This document shows, one piece after another, positions 30,358 through 38,878 of a DNA stretch of 40,243 nt. The notes under the pieces were generated by a model. It was not told where the DNA came from, made no database searches, and was given only the letters and a program-made list of their open reading frames with translations. The position numbers and the translations under genes are program-made. This DNA is from Staphylococcus ureilyticus (GTDB lineage Bacteria > Bacillota > Bacilli > Staphylococcales > Staphylococcaceae): contig NZ_PPRL01000043.1 of NCBI RefSeq assembly GCF_002902235.1, positions 1 through 40,243 of the forward strand, read 5' to 3'. Position 1 is the first letter of the stretch. Every line of letters starts with the position of its first letter.

Positions 30358-30410
30358 AGAAGTACCTCCAGTACTTCATCCTTTTGACCACTCTTCGGAG
30401 TGGTTTTTAT
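30358..30410 (+). ncRNA. Candidate ~50-nt small RNA with CUCCA loop
   Basis: A perfect hairpin GAAGTAC-CTCCA-GTACTTC (30359-30377) starts right at the predicted transcription start. It is followed after 9 bases by a terminator hairpin ACCACTC-TTCG-GAGTGGT (30387-30404) and five T. The whole transcript would be about 50 nt with no reading frame. The loop and adjacent stem carry CCUCC, complementary to Shine-Dalgarno sequences. It could instead serve only as the terminator of the upstream membrane-protein gene. I do not recognise it as a named staphylococcal RNA. Confidence 0.55.
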
Positions 30411-30497
30411 AAACTTAAATTTTCATGATTTTATGCATATCATTTTTATACATTTATGACATCGATTCACTTTTGAAAGATTCCTAGTTGTTTAATC

Positions 30498-30521
30498 TAA
30501 AAACATGAACAAAAGCTCATG
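30498..30521 (-). terminator. Terminator of tag (minus strand)
   Basis: On the minus strand CATGAGC-TTTT-GTTCATG (30504-30521) is followed by five T. It lies about 100 bases beyond the tag stop. Confidence 0.6.
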
Positions 30522-30546
30522 CCAGACTGTCAACAAAGTCTCTAAT

Positions 30547-30603
30547 ATGCTTCTCCATGTAGATATTTAAAAATAAATACTATGGGGGAGCATGTCACTT
30601 TTT
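30547..30603. terminator. Long hairpin between the small RNA and tag
   Basis: A 12-bp stem (30547-30558 with 30582-30593, two G-U) is extended by further pairs (30559-30561 with 30578-30580). On the plus strand a T-rich tail starts 5 bases later (30599). It may stop plus-strand transcripts running into tag. The remaining bases of the 30411-30623 gap show no gene. Confidence 0.45.
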
Positions 30604-30623
30604 ATATCAAAACTAGTTTGATG

Positions 30624-31202
30624 TTAATGAAAACCTTCACCGTTGTATATATTAGGATTATAAGGACATGATTGTAAGTGAGCGTTATATAGTCCTGCTG
30701 CCTCTAAAAATGAGAAGACAGTTACCGGACCTAAAAAACTAAATCCATATTGTTTTAATTTTTTAGAAAGTTCAGTTGCACGCTGATCGACTGTAATCCG
30801 TTCACTTGATTGAATATAACCTAAATCGAGTGGTTTATGATCGACATAAGACCATAAAAATTTACTGAAACTGCCGAAATCTTGCTCAATTTTAAAATAA
30901 CCTTTAGCTTGATTGACAATAGCCTCTAATTTTTTTCTGTTATGAACAATATTAGGAAATGCCATTAACTTATCAATATCTTCTGAAGTCATTTTTACAA
31001 TTTTAGCTGGATTGAAATTATAAAATGCTTGTTCATACGCTTCTTGTTTCTTTAAAATGGTTAACCAAGATAGACCAGCATGTTGGGATTCTAACGCCAT
31101 TAATTTAAACAATTTCAAACTATCATATATAGGATGTCCCCAACTTTCATTGTGATAATTAATATATACAGGATCTGTAGTGCCGAACGCACATTCATTC
31201 AT
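30624..31202 (-). CDS. tag: DNA-3-methyladenine glycosylase I
   Basis: Constitutive-type base-excision enzyme removing 3-methyladenine, 192 aa. The start MNECAFGT is chosen (ATG at 31202-31200) because GGAGTG lies 6 bases upstream and it matches S. aureus Tag; an in-frame GTG at 31211 is part of the ribosome site. The zinc-snap ligands C4, H17 and the HxxxC pair near the C-terminus (AHLQSCP) are present. The substrate-pocket segments ESQHAGLSW and GFSFLGPVTVFSFLEA are typical. It is one of only two genes on this strand, divergent from valS. Confidence 0.95.
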   Translation of the reverse strand: MNECAFGTTDPVYINYHNESWGHPIYDSLKLFKLMALESQHAGLSWLTILKKQEAYEQAFYNFNPAKIVKMTSEDIDKLMAFPNIVHNRKKLEAIVNQAKGYFKIEQDFGSFSKFLWSYVDHKPLDLGYIQSSERITVDQRATELSKKLKQYGFSFLGPVTVFSFLEAAGLYNAHLQSCPYNPNIYNGEGFH

Positions 31203-31220
31203 AAATTTCACTCCATTTTA

Positions 31221-31252
31221 TTGACTTATTTTCATATCCATTATACTATAAT
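31221..31252. promoter_or_regulatory. Overlapping divergent promoters, tag and valS leader
   Basis: Plus strand: TTGACT (31221-31226), 15-base spacer, TATACT (31242-31247); a second TATAAT lies at 31247-31252. Minus strand: TATAAT at 31245-31240 with no clear -35. The two -10 boxes share bases, so polymerase can occupy only one at a time. Confidence 0.5.
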
Positions 31253-31261
31253 CAAGTAAAG

Positions 31262-31518
31262 AAATATTGTTTAATGGGAAGAGTAAATAAGCTGAAATTT
31301 AACAGAGAGTACATGGTCGCTGAAAATGTACAGTTTAACTTATTGAAGGTAGCCCTCATTGAACTTTAGCTGAAATTTGTCAAAACAAAGATAATAAAGT
31401 AGGTTAAAGCGTGTTTGAGCGTTAATCATAATTTTAAGTGCTTGAAATTATTAATGTTAATTTCTTGAATTTAGGTGGTACCACGGTAAACCCGTCCTAT
31501 TTTATAGGATGGGTTTTT
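31262..31518 (+). ncRNA. T-box leader (valine) of valS
   Basis: The T-box AGGTGGTACCACGG (31473-31486) lies before a terminator of 13 bp (31488-31500 with 31504-31516, one G-U, 3-base loop) and a T run. Upstream, AGAGAGTACATGG and pairing of AATAAG with CTTATT mark stem I. GTA at 31349-31351 in the following loop is the likely valine specifier, though the register is less clear than in the thrS leader. Uncharged tRNA-Val should relieve termination. Confidence 0.9.
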
Positions 31519-31542
31519 ATTTATTTAAGGAGGATTTTAAAC

Positions 31543-34173
31543 ATGGAAATGAACCCCAAATATAATCCAAACGAAGTTGAAGCTGGGCGTTATGATCAAT
31601 GGGTCAGTAATGGCTATTTTAAAGCAGCAGAAGATCATTCAAAAGAAACATATACAATTGTTATTCCACCCCCAAACGTAACAGGTAAATTACATTTAGG
31701 TCATGCCTGGGATACAACATTACAAGACATTATAACAAGAATGAAACGTATGCAAGGGTATGACACACTATATTTACCAGGTATGGATCATGCTGGCATC
31801 GCGACACAAGCTAAAGTAGAAGCGAAACTCAAAGAAGAAGGTTTATCTCGCCATGATTTAGGTAGAGAAAAATTCCTCGAAAAAGCCTGGGACTGGAAAG
31901 AAGAGTATGCTGATTTTATCAGACAACAATGGGCAAAATTAGGTTTAGGTTTAGATTATAGTAGAGAACGCTTTACGTTAGATGAAGGACTTAGTAAAGC
32001 GGTAAAAAAAGTATTCGTCGATATGTATAATAAAGGACTCATCTATCGAGGTGAATACATTATCAACTGGGACCCAGTTGCACGTACTGCTTTATCTGAT
32101 ATAGAAGTCATTCATGAAGATGTTCAAGGCAAGTTCTATCATTTCAAATATCCTTACGCAGATGGCAATGGGTATATAGAAATAGCAACTACGCGCCCTG
32201 AGACAATGTTAGGTGACACTGCAATCGTGGTGAATCCGAATGATGACCGTTATAAAGATGTGATAGGTAAAACTGTAATCTTGCCTATAATTGGAAGAGA
32301 ATTACCAATTCTAGCAGATGAATATGTGGATATCGATTTTGGTAGTGGTGCGATGAAAGTTACGCCATCACATGATCCAAATGACTTTGAAATTGGTAAC
32401 CGTCATGATCTAGAGCACATTACTGTTATGGATGAGTCTGGTCATATGAATGCACATGCTGGTAAATATCAAGGTATGGATAGATTTGAATGTCGTGAAG
32501 CATTAGTAAAAGATTTACAAGAACAGGATTTAGTGATTAAAATTGAAGAACATGAACACTCTGTTGGACATTCTGAACGTTCTGGTGCGGTCGTTGAACC
32601 TTATCTATCCACACAATGGTTTGTTAAAATGAAACCATTAGCAGAACAAGCGTTAAATAACCAAAAAACGGATAATAGAATTGATTTTGTACCTCAAAGA
32701 TTTGAAAAAACATTTAATCGTTGGATGGAAGAAATTAGAGATTGGACGATTTCACGACAATTATGGTGGGGGCATCAAATACCTGCATGGTATCATAATG
32801 AAACAGGAGAAATTTACGTCGGTGAAACACCTCCACAAAATTCAGATGAATGGACGCAAGATGAGGATGTATTAGACACTTGGTTCTCAAGTGCGCTTTG
32901 GCCATTTTCAACATTAGGTTGGCCTGATACTGAAAACGAAGATTTTCAACGTTATTATCCAACTAATGTACTTGTAACCGGTTATGATATTATTTTCTTT
33001 TGGGTTGCCAGAATGATATTCCAAGGACTTGAGTTTACAGGACAACGACCATTTAATGATGTGTTATTACATGGGTTAGTACGTGCTGAAGATGGCCGTA
33101 AAATGAGTAAATCTTTAGGCAATGGTGTTGATCCTATGGATGTAATCGATGAGTACGGCGCAGATAGTTTAAGATATTTCTTAGCCACTGGGTCATCTCC
33201 TGGTCATGATTTACGTTATTCTACGGAAAAAGTTGAATCAATTTGGAATTTTATTAATAAAATTTGGAATGCTGCTAGATTTAGTCTGATGAATATTGGT
33301 GACAATTTCAAAGTTGAAGATGTTGACTTAACTCGTAATTTATCATTAGCAGATAAATGGATTTTAACACGCTTAAATGAAACAATAGATACAGTCACTG
33401 ATTTAAGTGAACGTTATGAATTTGGAGAAGTTGGCAGAGCTTTATATAACTTTATTTGGGATGAATTCTGCGATTGGTATATAGAAATGAGTAAAATACC
33501 TATGAACGGAGAAGATGAAGATCAAAAACAAGTTACACGTTCTGTATTAACATATGTATTAGATAATACGATGAGAATGTTGCACCCATTTATGCCATTT
33601 GTAACAGAACAAATCTGGCAAAATTTACCACACGAAGGTGAAACGATTGTCAATGCAGCTTGGCCAAAATCCAATAATGAGTTAGTATTTGATGAAAGTA
33701 AAGAAACGATGCAACAACTTGTTGAAATAATTAAATCCGTAAGACAATCACGCTTAGAAGTAGATACGCCATTATCTAAAGCAATTCCAATTTTTATTCA
33801 AGCAAAAAATGAAAATATAAAAGAGACTTTATTAAACAATTCAAACTATATTGATAGATTTTGTCATCCAAGTGAGTTGATTATTAAAACTACAATAGAT
33901 ATCCCTGAAAAAGCAATGACATCTATTACTTCTGCTGGTGAAGTCGTATTACCATTAGAAGGCTTGATTGACATGGATAAAGAAATTTCGCGCTTAGAAA
34001 ATGAACTCAAAAAATGGGAAAAAGAGTTAGACCGTGTTAATAAGAAACTAGCAAATGAAAACTTTGTTAATAAAGCACCTGAAAAAATTATTAATGAAGA
34101 ACGTGAGAAAAAGCAAACATATCAAGAAAAATATGATGGTGTACAAGAACGCATTAATCAATTAAAAGCATAG
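31543..34173 (+). CDS. valS: Valyl-tRNA synthetase
   Basis: Class I synthetase, 876 aa from ATG 31543, the S. aureus length. AAGGAGG (31527-31533) fixes this start; an in-frame start at 31438 lies within the T-box leader and is not used. The HIGH motif is HLGH (51-54), KMSKS is 520-524, and the CP1 editing domain lies between (about 190-385). A C-terminal coiled-coil tRNA arm is at about 810-876 ([14 protein letters not shown]). folC begins 11 bases after the stop, so both are under T-box control. Confidence 0.97.
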   Translation: MEMNPKYNPNEVEAGRYDQWVSNGYFKAAEDHSKETYTIVIPPPNVTGKLHLGHAWDTTLQDIITRMKRMQGYDTLYLPGMDHAGIATQAKVEAKLKEEGLSRHDLGREKFLEKAWDWKEEYADFIRQQWAKLGLGLDYSRERFTLDEGLSKAVKKVFVDMYNKGLIYRGEYIINWDPVARTALSDIEVIHEDVQGKFYHFKYPYADGNGYIEIATTRPETMLGDTAIVVNPNDDRYKDVIGKTVILPIIGRELPILADEYVDIDFGSGAMKVTPSHDPNDFEIGNRHDLEHITVMDESGHMNAHAGKYQGMDRFECREALVKDLQEQDLVIKIEEHEHSVGHSERSGAVVEPYLSTQWFVKMKPLAEQALNNQKTDNRIDFVPQRFEKTFNRWMEEIRDWTISRQLWWGHQIPAWYHNETGEIYVGETPPQNSDEWTQDEDVLDTWFSSALWPFSTLGWPDTENEDFQRYYPTNVLVTGYDIIFFWVARMIFQGLEFTGQRPFNDVLLHGLVRAEDGRKMSKSLGNGVDPMDVIDEYGADSLRYFLATGSSPGHDLRYSTEKVESIWNFINKIWNAARFSLMNIGDNFKVEDVDLTRNLSLADKWILTRLNETIDTVTDLSERYEFGEVGRALYNFIWDEFCDWYIEMSKIPMNGEDEDQKQVTRSVLTYVLDNTMRMLHPFMPFVTEQIWQNLPHEGETIVNAAWPKSNNELVFDESKETMQQLVEIIKSVRQSRLEVDTPLSKAIPIFIQAKNENIKETLLNNSNYIDRFCHPSELIIKTTIDIPEKAMTSITSAGEVVLPLEGLIDMDKEISRLENELKKWEKELDRVNKKLANENFVNKAPEKIINEEREKKQTYQEKYDGVQERINQLKA

Positions 34174-34184
34174 GAGTCCTTAAC

Positions 34185-35447
34185 ATGAATTACCTAGACA
34201 GCTTATATTGGATACATGAACGAACTAAATTTGGCATTAAACCAGGTGTTAAACGCATGGAGTGGATGCTAGATAAATTAAACAATCCACAATTTAATAT
34301 CAATGGTATTCATGTCGGTGGTACAAATGGTAAAGGATCAACAGTTGCCTATTTAAGGTCAGCGCTTGTTGACAATGGATATGAAATTGGGACCTTTACA
34401 TCTCCTTTTATAGAAACGTTTAATGAACGTATAAGTTTAAATGGTGTACCAATTAGCGATGATGCCATTGTAGAATTAGTTCAAAAGGTAAAACCAGTAA
34501 GTGAAGCATTAGAAGCAGAAACAGAACTTGGAACAGCAACAGAATTTGAAATTATTACAACGATGATGTTTCTATATTTTGGAGAAATTCATCCGGTTGA
34601 CTTTGTAATAGTAGAAGCAGGCTTAGGTATAAAAAATGATTCTACAAATGTATTTAAACCAATACTTAGCATTTTAACGAGTATTGGTTTAGATCATGTT
34701 GATATATTAGGCGACACATATGTAGATATTGCCAAAGATAAAGGTGCAATTGTTAAACCTGAAACACCTGTTATATATGCTGTGAAGAATGAAGATGCAC
34801 TTAAAGTCATTCGTGATTTTGTAGAACAACAAAATGCGGAAGGTATCGAGTTAGATAGAGATATCAGTGTGATTTCACAAGGTGAGGAATTTACATATCG
34901 CTATAAGAATTATGAACTAGAAACGCTTATTTTGGATATGTTTGGTGAACATCAAAAAGAGAATGCAGCATTGGCAATTACAGCATTAATCGAATTAAAT
35001 GAATCAGGGTTAGTGGAATTAGATTTTAACAAGATGATCAATGGGATTGAAGCAGTGCGTTGGACAGGAAGAATTGAAAAGGTTAAAGATGATCCATTGA
35101 TGATTATAGATGGTGCGCATAATTTAGAAAGTATAGAAGCACTCATAAAGACATTAAAAGATTATTATAAAATAGACAATGTGGACGTTTTGTATGCAGC
35201 TATCAATGGCAAGCCTATCCACGCAATGGTTGATCAATTAAAAACAATTGCTTCTACAATGTATATTACCGATTTTGATTTTCCAAAAGCATGTACAAAA
35301 GAAGAAATTTATGATGAAATACGATTCGAGCAAAAAGAAACTGTAGATGATTTTGTTCAATTTATTGAAAACTATGAAGGACAAGGGTTAGTCATTACAG
35401 GTAGTTTGTATTTCATTAGTGAAGTTAAAGCGAAAGTGAATTTCTAA
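34185..35447 (+). CDS. folC: Folylpolyglutamate synthase / dihydrofolate synthase
   Basis: Mur-ligase-like enzyme that adds glutamate to folates and, in many bacteria, to dihydropteroate; 420 aa. The P-loop is GGTNGKGST (45-53), with the ligase segment VEAGLG (about 147-152) and DGAHN (about 308-312). AGGAG precedes the ATG. It is co-transcribed with valS. No terminator hairpin is obvious after it. Confidence 0.95.
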   Translation: MNYLDSLYWIHERTKFGIKPGVKRMEWMLDKLNNPQFNINGIHVGGTNGKGSTVAYLRSALVDNGYEIGTFTSPFIETFNERISLNGVPISDDAIVELVQKVKPVSEALEAETELGTATEFEIITTMMFLYFGEIHPVDFVIVEAGLGIKNDSTNVFKPILSILTSIGLDHVDILGDTYVDIAKDKGAIVKPETPVIYAVKNEDALKVIRDFVEQQNAEGIELDRDISVISQGEEFTYRYKNYELETLILDMFGEHQKENAALAITALIELNESGLVELDFNKMINGIEAVRWTGRIEKVKDDPLMIIDGAHNLESIEALIKTLKDYYKIDNVDVLYAAINGKPIHAMVDQLKTIASTMYITDFDFPKACTKEEIYDEIRFEQKETVDDFVQFIENYEGQGLVITGSLYFISEVKAKVNF

Positions 35448-35490
35448 ATATTTTTATTTGAATATCATAAAGCTAGTTACTATTCTTTAA

Positions 35491-35543
35491 AAAATGATGT
35501 TTTTGTTAAAAAGCTAGGCTCTTGCAGGTATAATAAGCAAGAG
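35491..35543 (+). promoter_or_regulatory. comC upstream region: K-box-like motif and -10 hairpin
   Basis: AAAA-TGATG-TTTT (35491-35503) fits the ComK-box pattern AAAA-N5-TTTT. Then CTCTTGC (35519-35525) and its complement GCAAGAG (35537-35543) enclose a TATAAT (35529-35534). The right arm overlaps the Shine-Dalgarno. AT-rich DNA makes single K-box matches common, so the match is only suggestive. Confidence 0.4.
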
Positions 35544-35554
35544 GAGGCGATTCA

Positions 35555-36265
35555 TTGCTGTTATTGTTTGTTGTATGTCCTGTATTATTTAGTTTTCTTT
35601 ACCAGTTATGTTTTGTAGAAACTTTTAAATTAAAGTATTTGGTAACTAAATCTAAATGTGATTTCTGTAATAAGCAATTGAGGTACAGAGATATCATACC
35701 CATATTCAGTTATATTAGACTTTTTGGAAAGGCGTCGTGCTGTAAACAAACGCTTAGTAGATGTTATATCTTAGGTGAAATATTGTCAGTAGTACCAGCA
35801 CTTTATACACTATTTCATCCAAATGTACAAGCGTTAAGTACTTTCATATGTTTATATTTATTTCTGCTTGTTTTTGCTCTCTATGATATACAAACACTTT
35901 CTATCCCATTACATATATTTTTAATATTTGCTTTTGTTAGTGCAATAATTTTTGAGGGTCATCTTAATTATTTTGTCATTGTTACATTCTTTCTACACAT
36001 ATTTTATTTCTTGTTCAAACATGCTATTGGATATGGCGATATATTAATTTGTTCACTTTTATCTTACTTAATACCTTATTCCATCTTTATTAACATACTC
36101 TTTCTTACTTTCTTATTAGGCAGTGTAATTTCAACGATATTAGTGCTTCAAACAAAAAAGCGAAAAATTAAAATACCACTTATTCCATTTATATATCTTG
36201 CTTTTTGTATAGAGACAGTTTTATTACATTTAAGAATTTTTGAAGTAGGATTAAGATACTTATGA
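35555..36265 (+). CDS. comC: Prepilin peptidase, ComC-like
   Basis: Membrane aspartyl protease that would process ComG-type pseudopilins for DNA uptake, 236 aa. It starts at TTG 35555, 7 bases after GAGGAGG. About 7-8 membrane segments are visible. The catalytic aspartates are D111 (YDIQTLSIP) and D162 (GYGDIL), both intact. The cytoplasmic zinc loop is altered: C35-x2-C38 is present, but the second pair is C62-C63 adjacent, with Ala at 60 where the first Cys of a CxxC is expected. The position after folC matches S. aureus comC. It is probably normally silent and competence-regulated. Confidence 0.88.
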   Translation: MLLLFVVCPVLFSFLYQLCFVETFKLKYLVTKSKCDFCNKQLRYRDIIPIFSYIRLFGKASCCKQTLSRCYILGEILSVVPALYTLFHPNVQALSTFICLYLFLLVFALYDIQTLSIPLHIFLIFAFVSAIIFEGHLNYFVIVTFFLHIFYFLFKHAIGYGDILICSLLSYLIPYSIFINILFLTFLLGSVISTILVLQTKKRKIKIPLIPFIYLAFCIETVLLHLRIFEVGLRYL

Positions 36266-36324
36266 TTAATTCAGACAACTATAGCGATTATAAATGCTTA
36301 AAAAAGGGTAAAATATAAAAGTAA

Positions 36325-36352
36325 TGATTTAAAATCAATTTAAGGTTGATTT
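36325..36352 (+). repeat. Overlapping inverted repeats before the aldo/keto reductase
   Basis: TGATTT-A-AAATCA (36325-36337) and AAATCAA-N7-TTGATTT (36332-36352) share the central AAATCA arm, so the arm can pair either way. They lie 40-65 bases before the start codon and could be an operator. AT-rich composition weakens the case. Confidence 0.35.
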
Positions 36353-36390
36353 GTAACAAAACTCACCTAATATTGAAAGGAAGTTATAAA

Positions 36391-37239
36391 TTGAGTTTAA
36401 ATAAAAAGTTTCTATTAAATGATGGTACTACATTACCTCATATAGCATTAGGTACAGTTAATATTCAAGGTGGTAAAGGTGTTAAAGAATTAGAAAATGC
36501 ATTAAATCTAGGTTATAGCGTCATTGATACTTCTACTAACTACAATAATGAAGGGATGGTAGGTGAAGCTATTCGTCGTTCTAGTATTCCTAGAGAAGAA
36601 ATTTATGTTAGTGCCAAATTACCAGGTTCGGCTCATGAATATGATAAGGCAATTAACTTGATACAAGAATCTCTTTATAGAACAGGTTTAGATTATTTTG
36701 ATAAATATCTAGTTCATTGGCCTAATCCTAAACAAGGTAAATATGTGGAAGCTTGGCAAGCATTAGTTGATGCTCAAAAATATGGATTAATAAAATCAAT
36801 AGGTGTATCTAATTTTATGCCTGATCATTTAGATGACATCATTGAGGCAACAGGAGTTACTCCGGTAACTAACCAAATAGAAATTCACCCATACTTTAAT
36901 AATAGTGAATTAATTGAAGAAAATGATAAGCGTGGTATTTTATCAGAAGCGTGGAGTCCTTTGGGTCGTGAGATTAATGATGTGCTTATGAATGATACAA
37001 TTAAAGAAATTGCTGAAAAATATCATCGTACTACAGCACAAGTCATTATTAATTGGGTAAACCAAAAGCATGTTTTTCCTGTAGTTAAAGCATCACAATA
37101 TAACCATCAACGTGATAACTTTAATTATCTAGACTTTGAACTATCAGATCAAGATATTGCTAAAATTGATGCATTAGACAAAGGTGAAAATGGTCGTGTT
37201 GAAGGACAAAATCCTTATGAATACGAAGAGTTTGTATAA
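36391..37239 (+). CDS. Aldo/keto reductase family protein
   Basis: NADPH-dependent carbonyl reductase of the AKR fold, 282 aa. TTG at 36391 is chosen because AAAGGAAG is just upstream and it gives the usual N-terminus (KKFLLNDGTTLPHIALGT). The catalytic tetrad is D46 (VIDTSTNY), Y51, K76 (SAKLP) and H109 (LVHWP). The cofactor-binding C-terminal region (about 240-252, HVFPVVKASQ) is KxxNH-like but divergent. It resembles 2,5-diketo-gluconate-reductase-type enzymes; the physiological substrate is not deducible. It stands alone, ended by a strong terminator. Confidence 0.88.
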   Translation: MSLNKKFLLNDGTTLPHIALGTVNIQGGKGVKELENALNLGYSVIDTSTNYNNEGMVGEAIRRSSIPREEIYVSAKLPGSAHEYDKAINLIQESLYRTGLDYFDKYLVHWPNPKQGKYVEAWQALVDAQKYGLIKSIGVSNFMPDHLDDIIEATGVTPVTNQIEIHPYFNNSELIEENDKRGILSEAWSPLGREINDVLMNDTIKEIAEKYHRTTAQVIINWVNQKHVFPVVKASQYNHQRDNFNYLDFELSDQDIAKIDALDKGENGRVEGQNPYEYEEFV

Positions 37240-37317
37240 TAGAATTTAAAGTTACATTTAAGTACTAAAATCTTTAGAAGCTTAGTATTTTAAAAATCTG
37301 TGTTTGCTAACTCCTAG

Positions 37318-37367
37318 AAGCGGGCAATAGAATCGATTAATTTTAGTCGATTTTATTCTCGCTTTTT
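37318..37367 (+). terminator. Terminator after the aldo/keto reductase
   Basis: A long stem (37318-37336 with 37347-37364, one bulge, G-U pairs) is followed by five T. A smaller hairpin (AAGTACTAA with TTAGTATTT, about 37260-37290) precedes it. Confidence 0.85.
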
Positions 37368-37406
37368 AATATATTTAAATAACATAAGTATAAATCTGCT
37401 AACAGT

Positions 37407-37420
37407 ATAGCATATGCTAT
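37407..37420 (+). repeat. Perfect 14-bp palindrome upstream of the synthase-like gene
   Basis: ATAGCATATGCTAT is a perfect palindrome 53 bases before the start codon, a plausible dimeric-repressor operator. A possible extended -10 (TGA-TAATAT, about 37438-37446) follows. Confidence 0.45.
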
Positions 37421-37472
37421 TTTAATATTTAAAAATATGATAATATCAAGAAAAGGGAGGGGAACTCATAAA

Positions 37473-38294
37473 ATGGCAGAAAAGAAATTCCCAAAAGATG
37501 CAATGCGCGTTTTAAAAGAGACAAGCCGTACGTTTTATATTCCAATTACTTTTTTAGAAAAAGAACTAAAACATTCTGTAGCTTGTGCATATTTAGTTAT
37601 GCGTGCAATTGATGAAATTGAAGATCATGAAGAAATTAGTAATGATTTAAAGTATCATTTGTTAATGCAAATTAGCGATTTACTTAAAACACCTTTTGAT
37701 TCAGAAAAATATTTAGAAATCATAAATCCAGTCAAAGATAAATTACCAGAGGTTACAGTAAGATTGGAAGATTGGTTGGATGCTTGCCCTGAACACACAC
37801 GGTCAATCGTTAGAGAATCTTCTAGTGAAATGGCGTATGGTATGGCAAAATGGGCAAAAGCTAATTGGAGAATTAAATCTCGCGATGATTTAGATGATTA
37901 TACATATTATGTGGCTGGGCTTGTAGGTGTAATGCTATCTAAACTCTGGGATGTTTGTGCAAACGTTAAAACAGATAGAGATTTAGCAATAGGCTACGGT
38001 AGAGGACTCCAGGCTGTCAACATCCTTCGTAATGAGGAAGAAGATCTTGAAGAACGTGACGTAAGCTTTGTTCCAGATGGTTGGACTCGCGCAGATTTAT
38101 TTGTATATGCTGAAGAAAATTTAGCAAAAGCTGATGAATACATGAAGGCTATCAATAAAAGAACGATATTGTTGTTCTGTCGTTTACCATTAGCGTTCGC
38201 ACATAAAACATTAAAAGCAATGAAAAATGGACGTGAAAAAATGACACGTGAAGAAGTTGAAAAAACAGTAGAAGAAGTTAAAAAAGAAGAGTAG
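37473..38294 (+). CDS. Squalene/phytoene synthase-family protein
   Basis: Helical isoprenoid-synthase fold, 273 aa from ATG 37473 (GGGAGGGG upstream). Family marks: SRTFYIP (18-24), first Asp-rich motif D47EIED51, and YVAGLVGVMLSKLW (146-159), which is closer to squalene synthases than to S. aureus CrtM. The second motif is QAVNILRNEEED (180-191). N183, R186 and D191 are kept, but the first Asp (D172 in CrtM) is Asn187. The C-terminus is a charged helix (about 255-273). It may condense or hydrolyse prenyl diphosphates. No desaturase or other carotenoid gene is nearby, so the product is unknown. It is a single-gene unit with its own terminator. Confidence 0.8.
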   Translation: MAEKKFPKDAMRVLKETSRTFYIPITFLEKELKHSVACAYLVMRAIDEIEDHEEISNDLKYHLLMQISDLLKTPFDSEKYLEIINPVKDKLPEVTVRLEDWLDACPEHTRSIVRESSSEMAYGMAKWAKANWRIKSRDDLDDYTYYVAGLVGVMLSKLWDVCANVKTDRDLAIGYGRGLQAVNILRNEEEDLEERDVSFVPDGWTRADLFVYAEENLAKADEYMKAINKRTILLFCRLPLAFAHKTLKAMKNGREKMTREEVEKTVEEVKKEE

Positions 38295-38301
38295 TTTGAT
38301 T

Positions 38302-38358
38302 AAAAGCATAGTTATTTTAATATGTAAGATTTACATGTTGATACTTACTATGCTTTTT
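38302..38358 (+). terminator. Terminator after the synthase-like gene
   Basis: AAAAGCATAGT (38302-38312) pairs with ACTATGCTTTT (38347-38357) around an inner ATGTAA/TTACAT stem, followed by T. Confidence 0.85.
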
Positions 38359-38451
38359 AATTATATATAATGTATGATTTTATTTGTCGAATTTTAACGC
38401 ACTATTATGAGATATCTTTGAACAGACATTAATTTAAGGATGGATTCAGTT

Positions 38452-38661
38452 ATGAAGAGAACGACACTATTAAGTTTATTAAATTTTGTATTTTTAATAA
38501 TATTTGCTTTAGCATTTTTAACTAATATATTTGGGAAACTCACAATATATTTCATCATCATACTTCCTTTAATCATACTTGGATTAGGCATTTTCATTTT
38601 AATAGATAGTTTTAGAAAATATCAGCATGATAGTAATCATTTTGATAATCATAAATTTTAA
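38452..38661 (+). CDS. Small two-TM membrane protein, unknown function
   Basis: A 69-aa protein with two hydrophobic segments (about 8-27 and 31-52) and a polar, His/Asp-rich tail (KYQHDSNHFDNHKF). ATG 38452 is preferred: AAGGATGG lies about 10 bases upstream. An in-frame ATG at 38440 lies within that sequence. I do not recognise a family. It stands between the synthase-like gene and radC; a weak hairpin (TGAGAT 38742-38747 with ATCTCA 38771-38776) follows. The 217 bases to radC are otherwise empty. Confidence 0.6.
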   Translation: MKRTTLLSLLNFVFLIIFALAFLTNIFGKLTIYFIIILPLIILGLGIFILIDSFRKYQHDSNHFDNHKF

Positions 38662-38878
38662 TGATGCAACTGTTTCATATTGAATTAAAAATTTTTAGCT
38701 AGAAATTAACAATTATTAGATTAATGAGAAAAAAGTCTACATGAGATATCATTCGTAGTAGAATAAATACATCTCACTTTTGAAATCTTCTAAAGAATCT
38801 TATTCCAATGACATTACAAATGATTAAGTTTACCAATATTGTAATACATCTAGATTATTTCATAGGAGTTGTTATTTA

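Noticed and set aside
31438-31542. N-terminal extension of valS into the leader
   Set aside because: The stretch is the T-box and terminator; a strong ribosome site precedes ATG 31543 and the length then matches S. aureus ValS.
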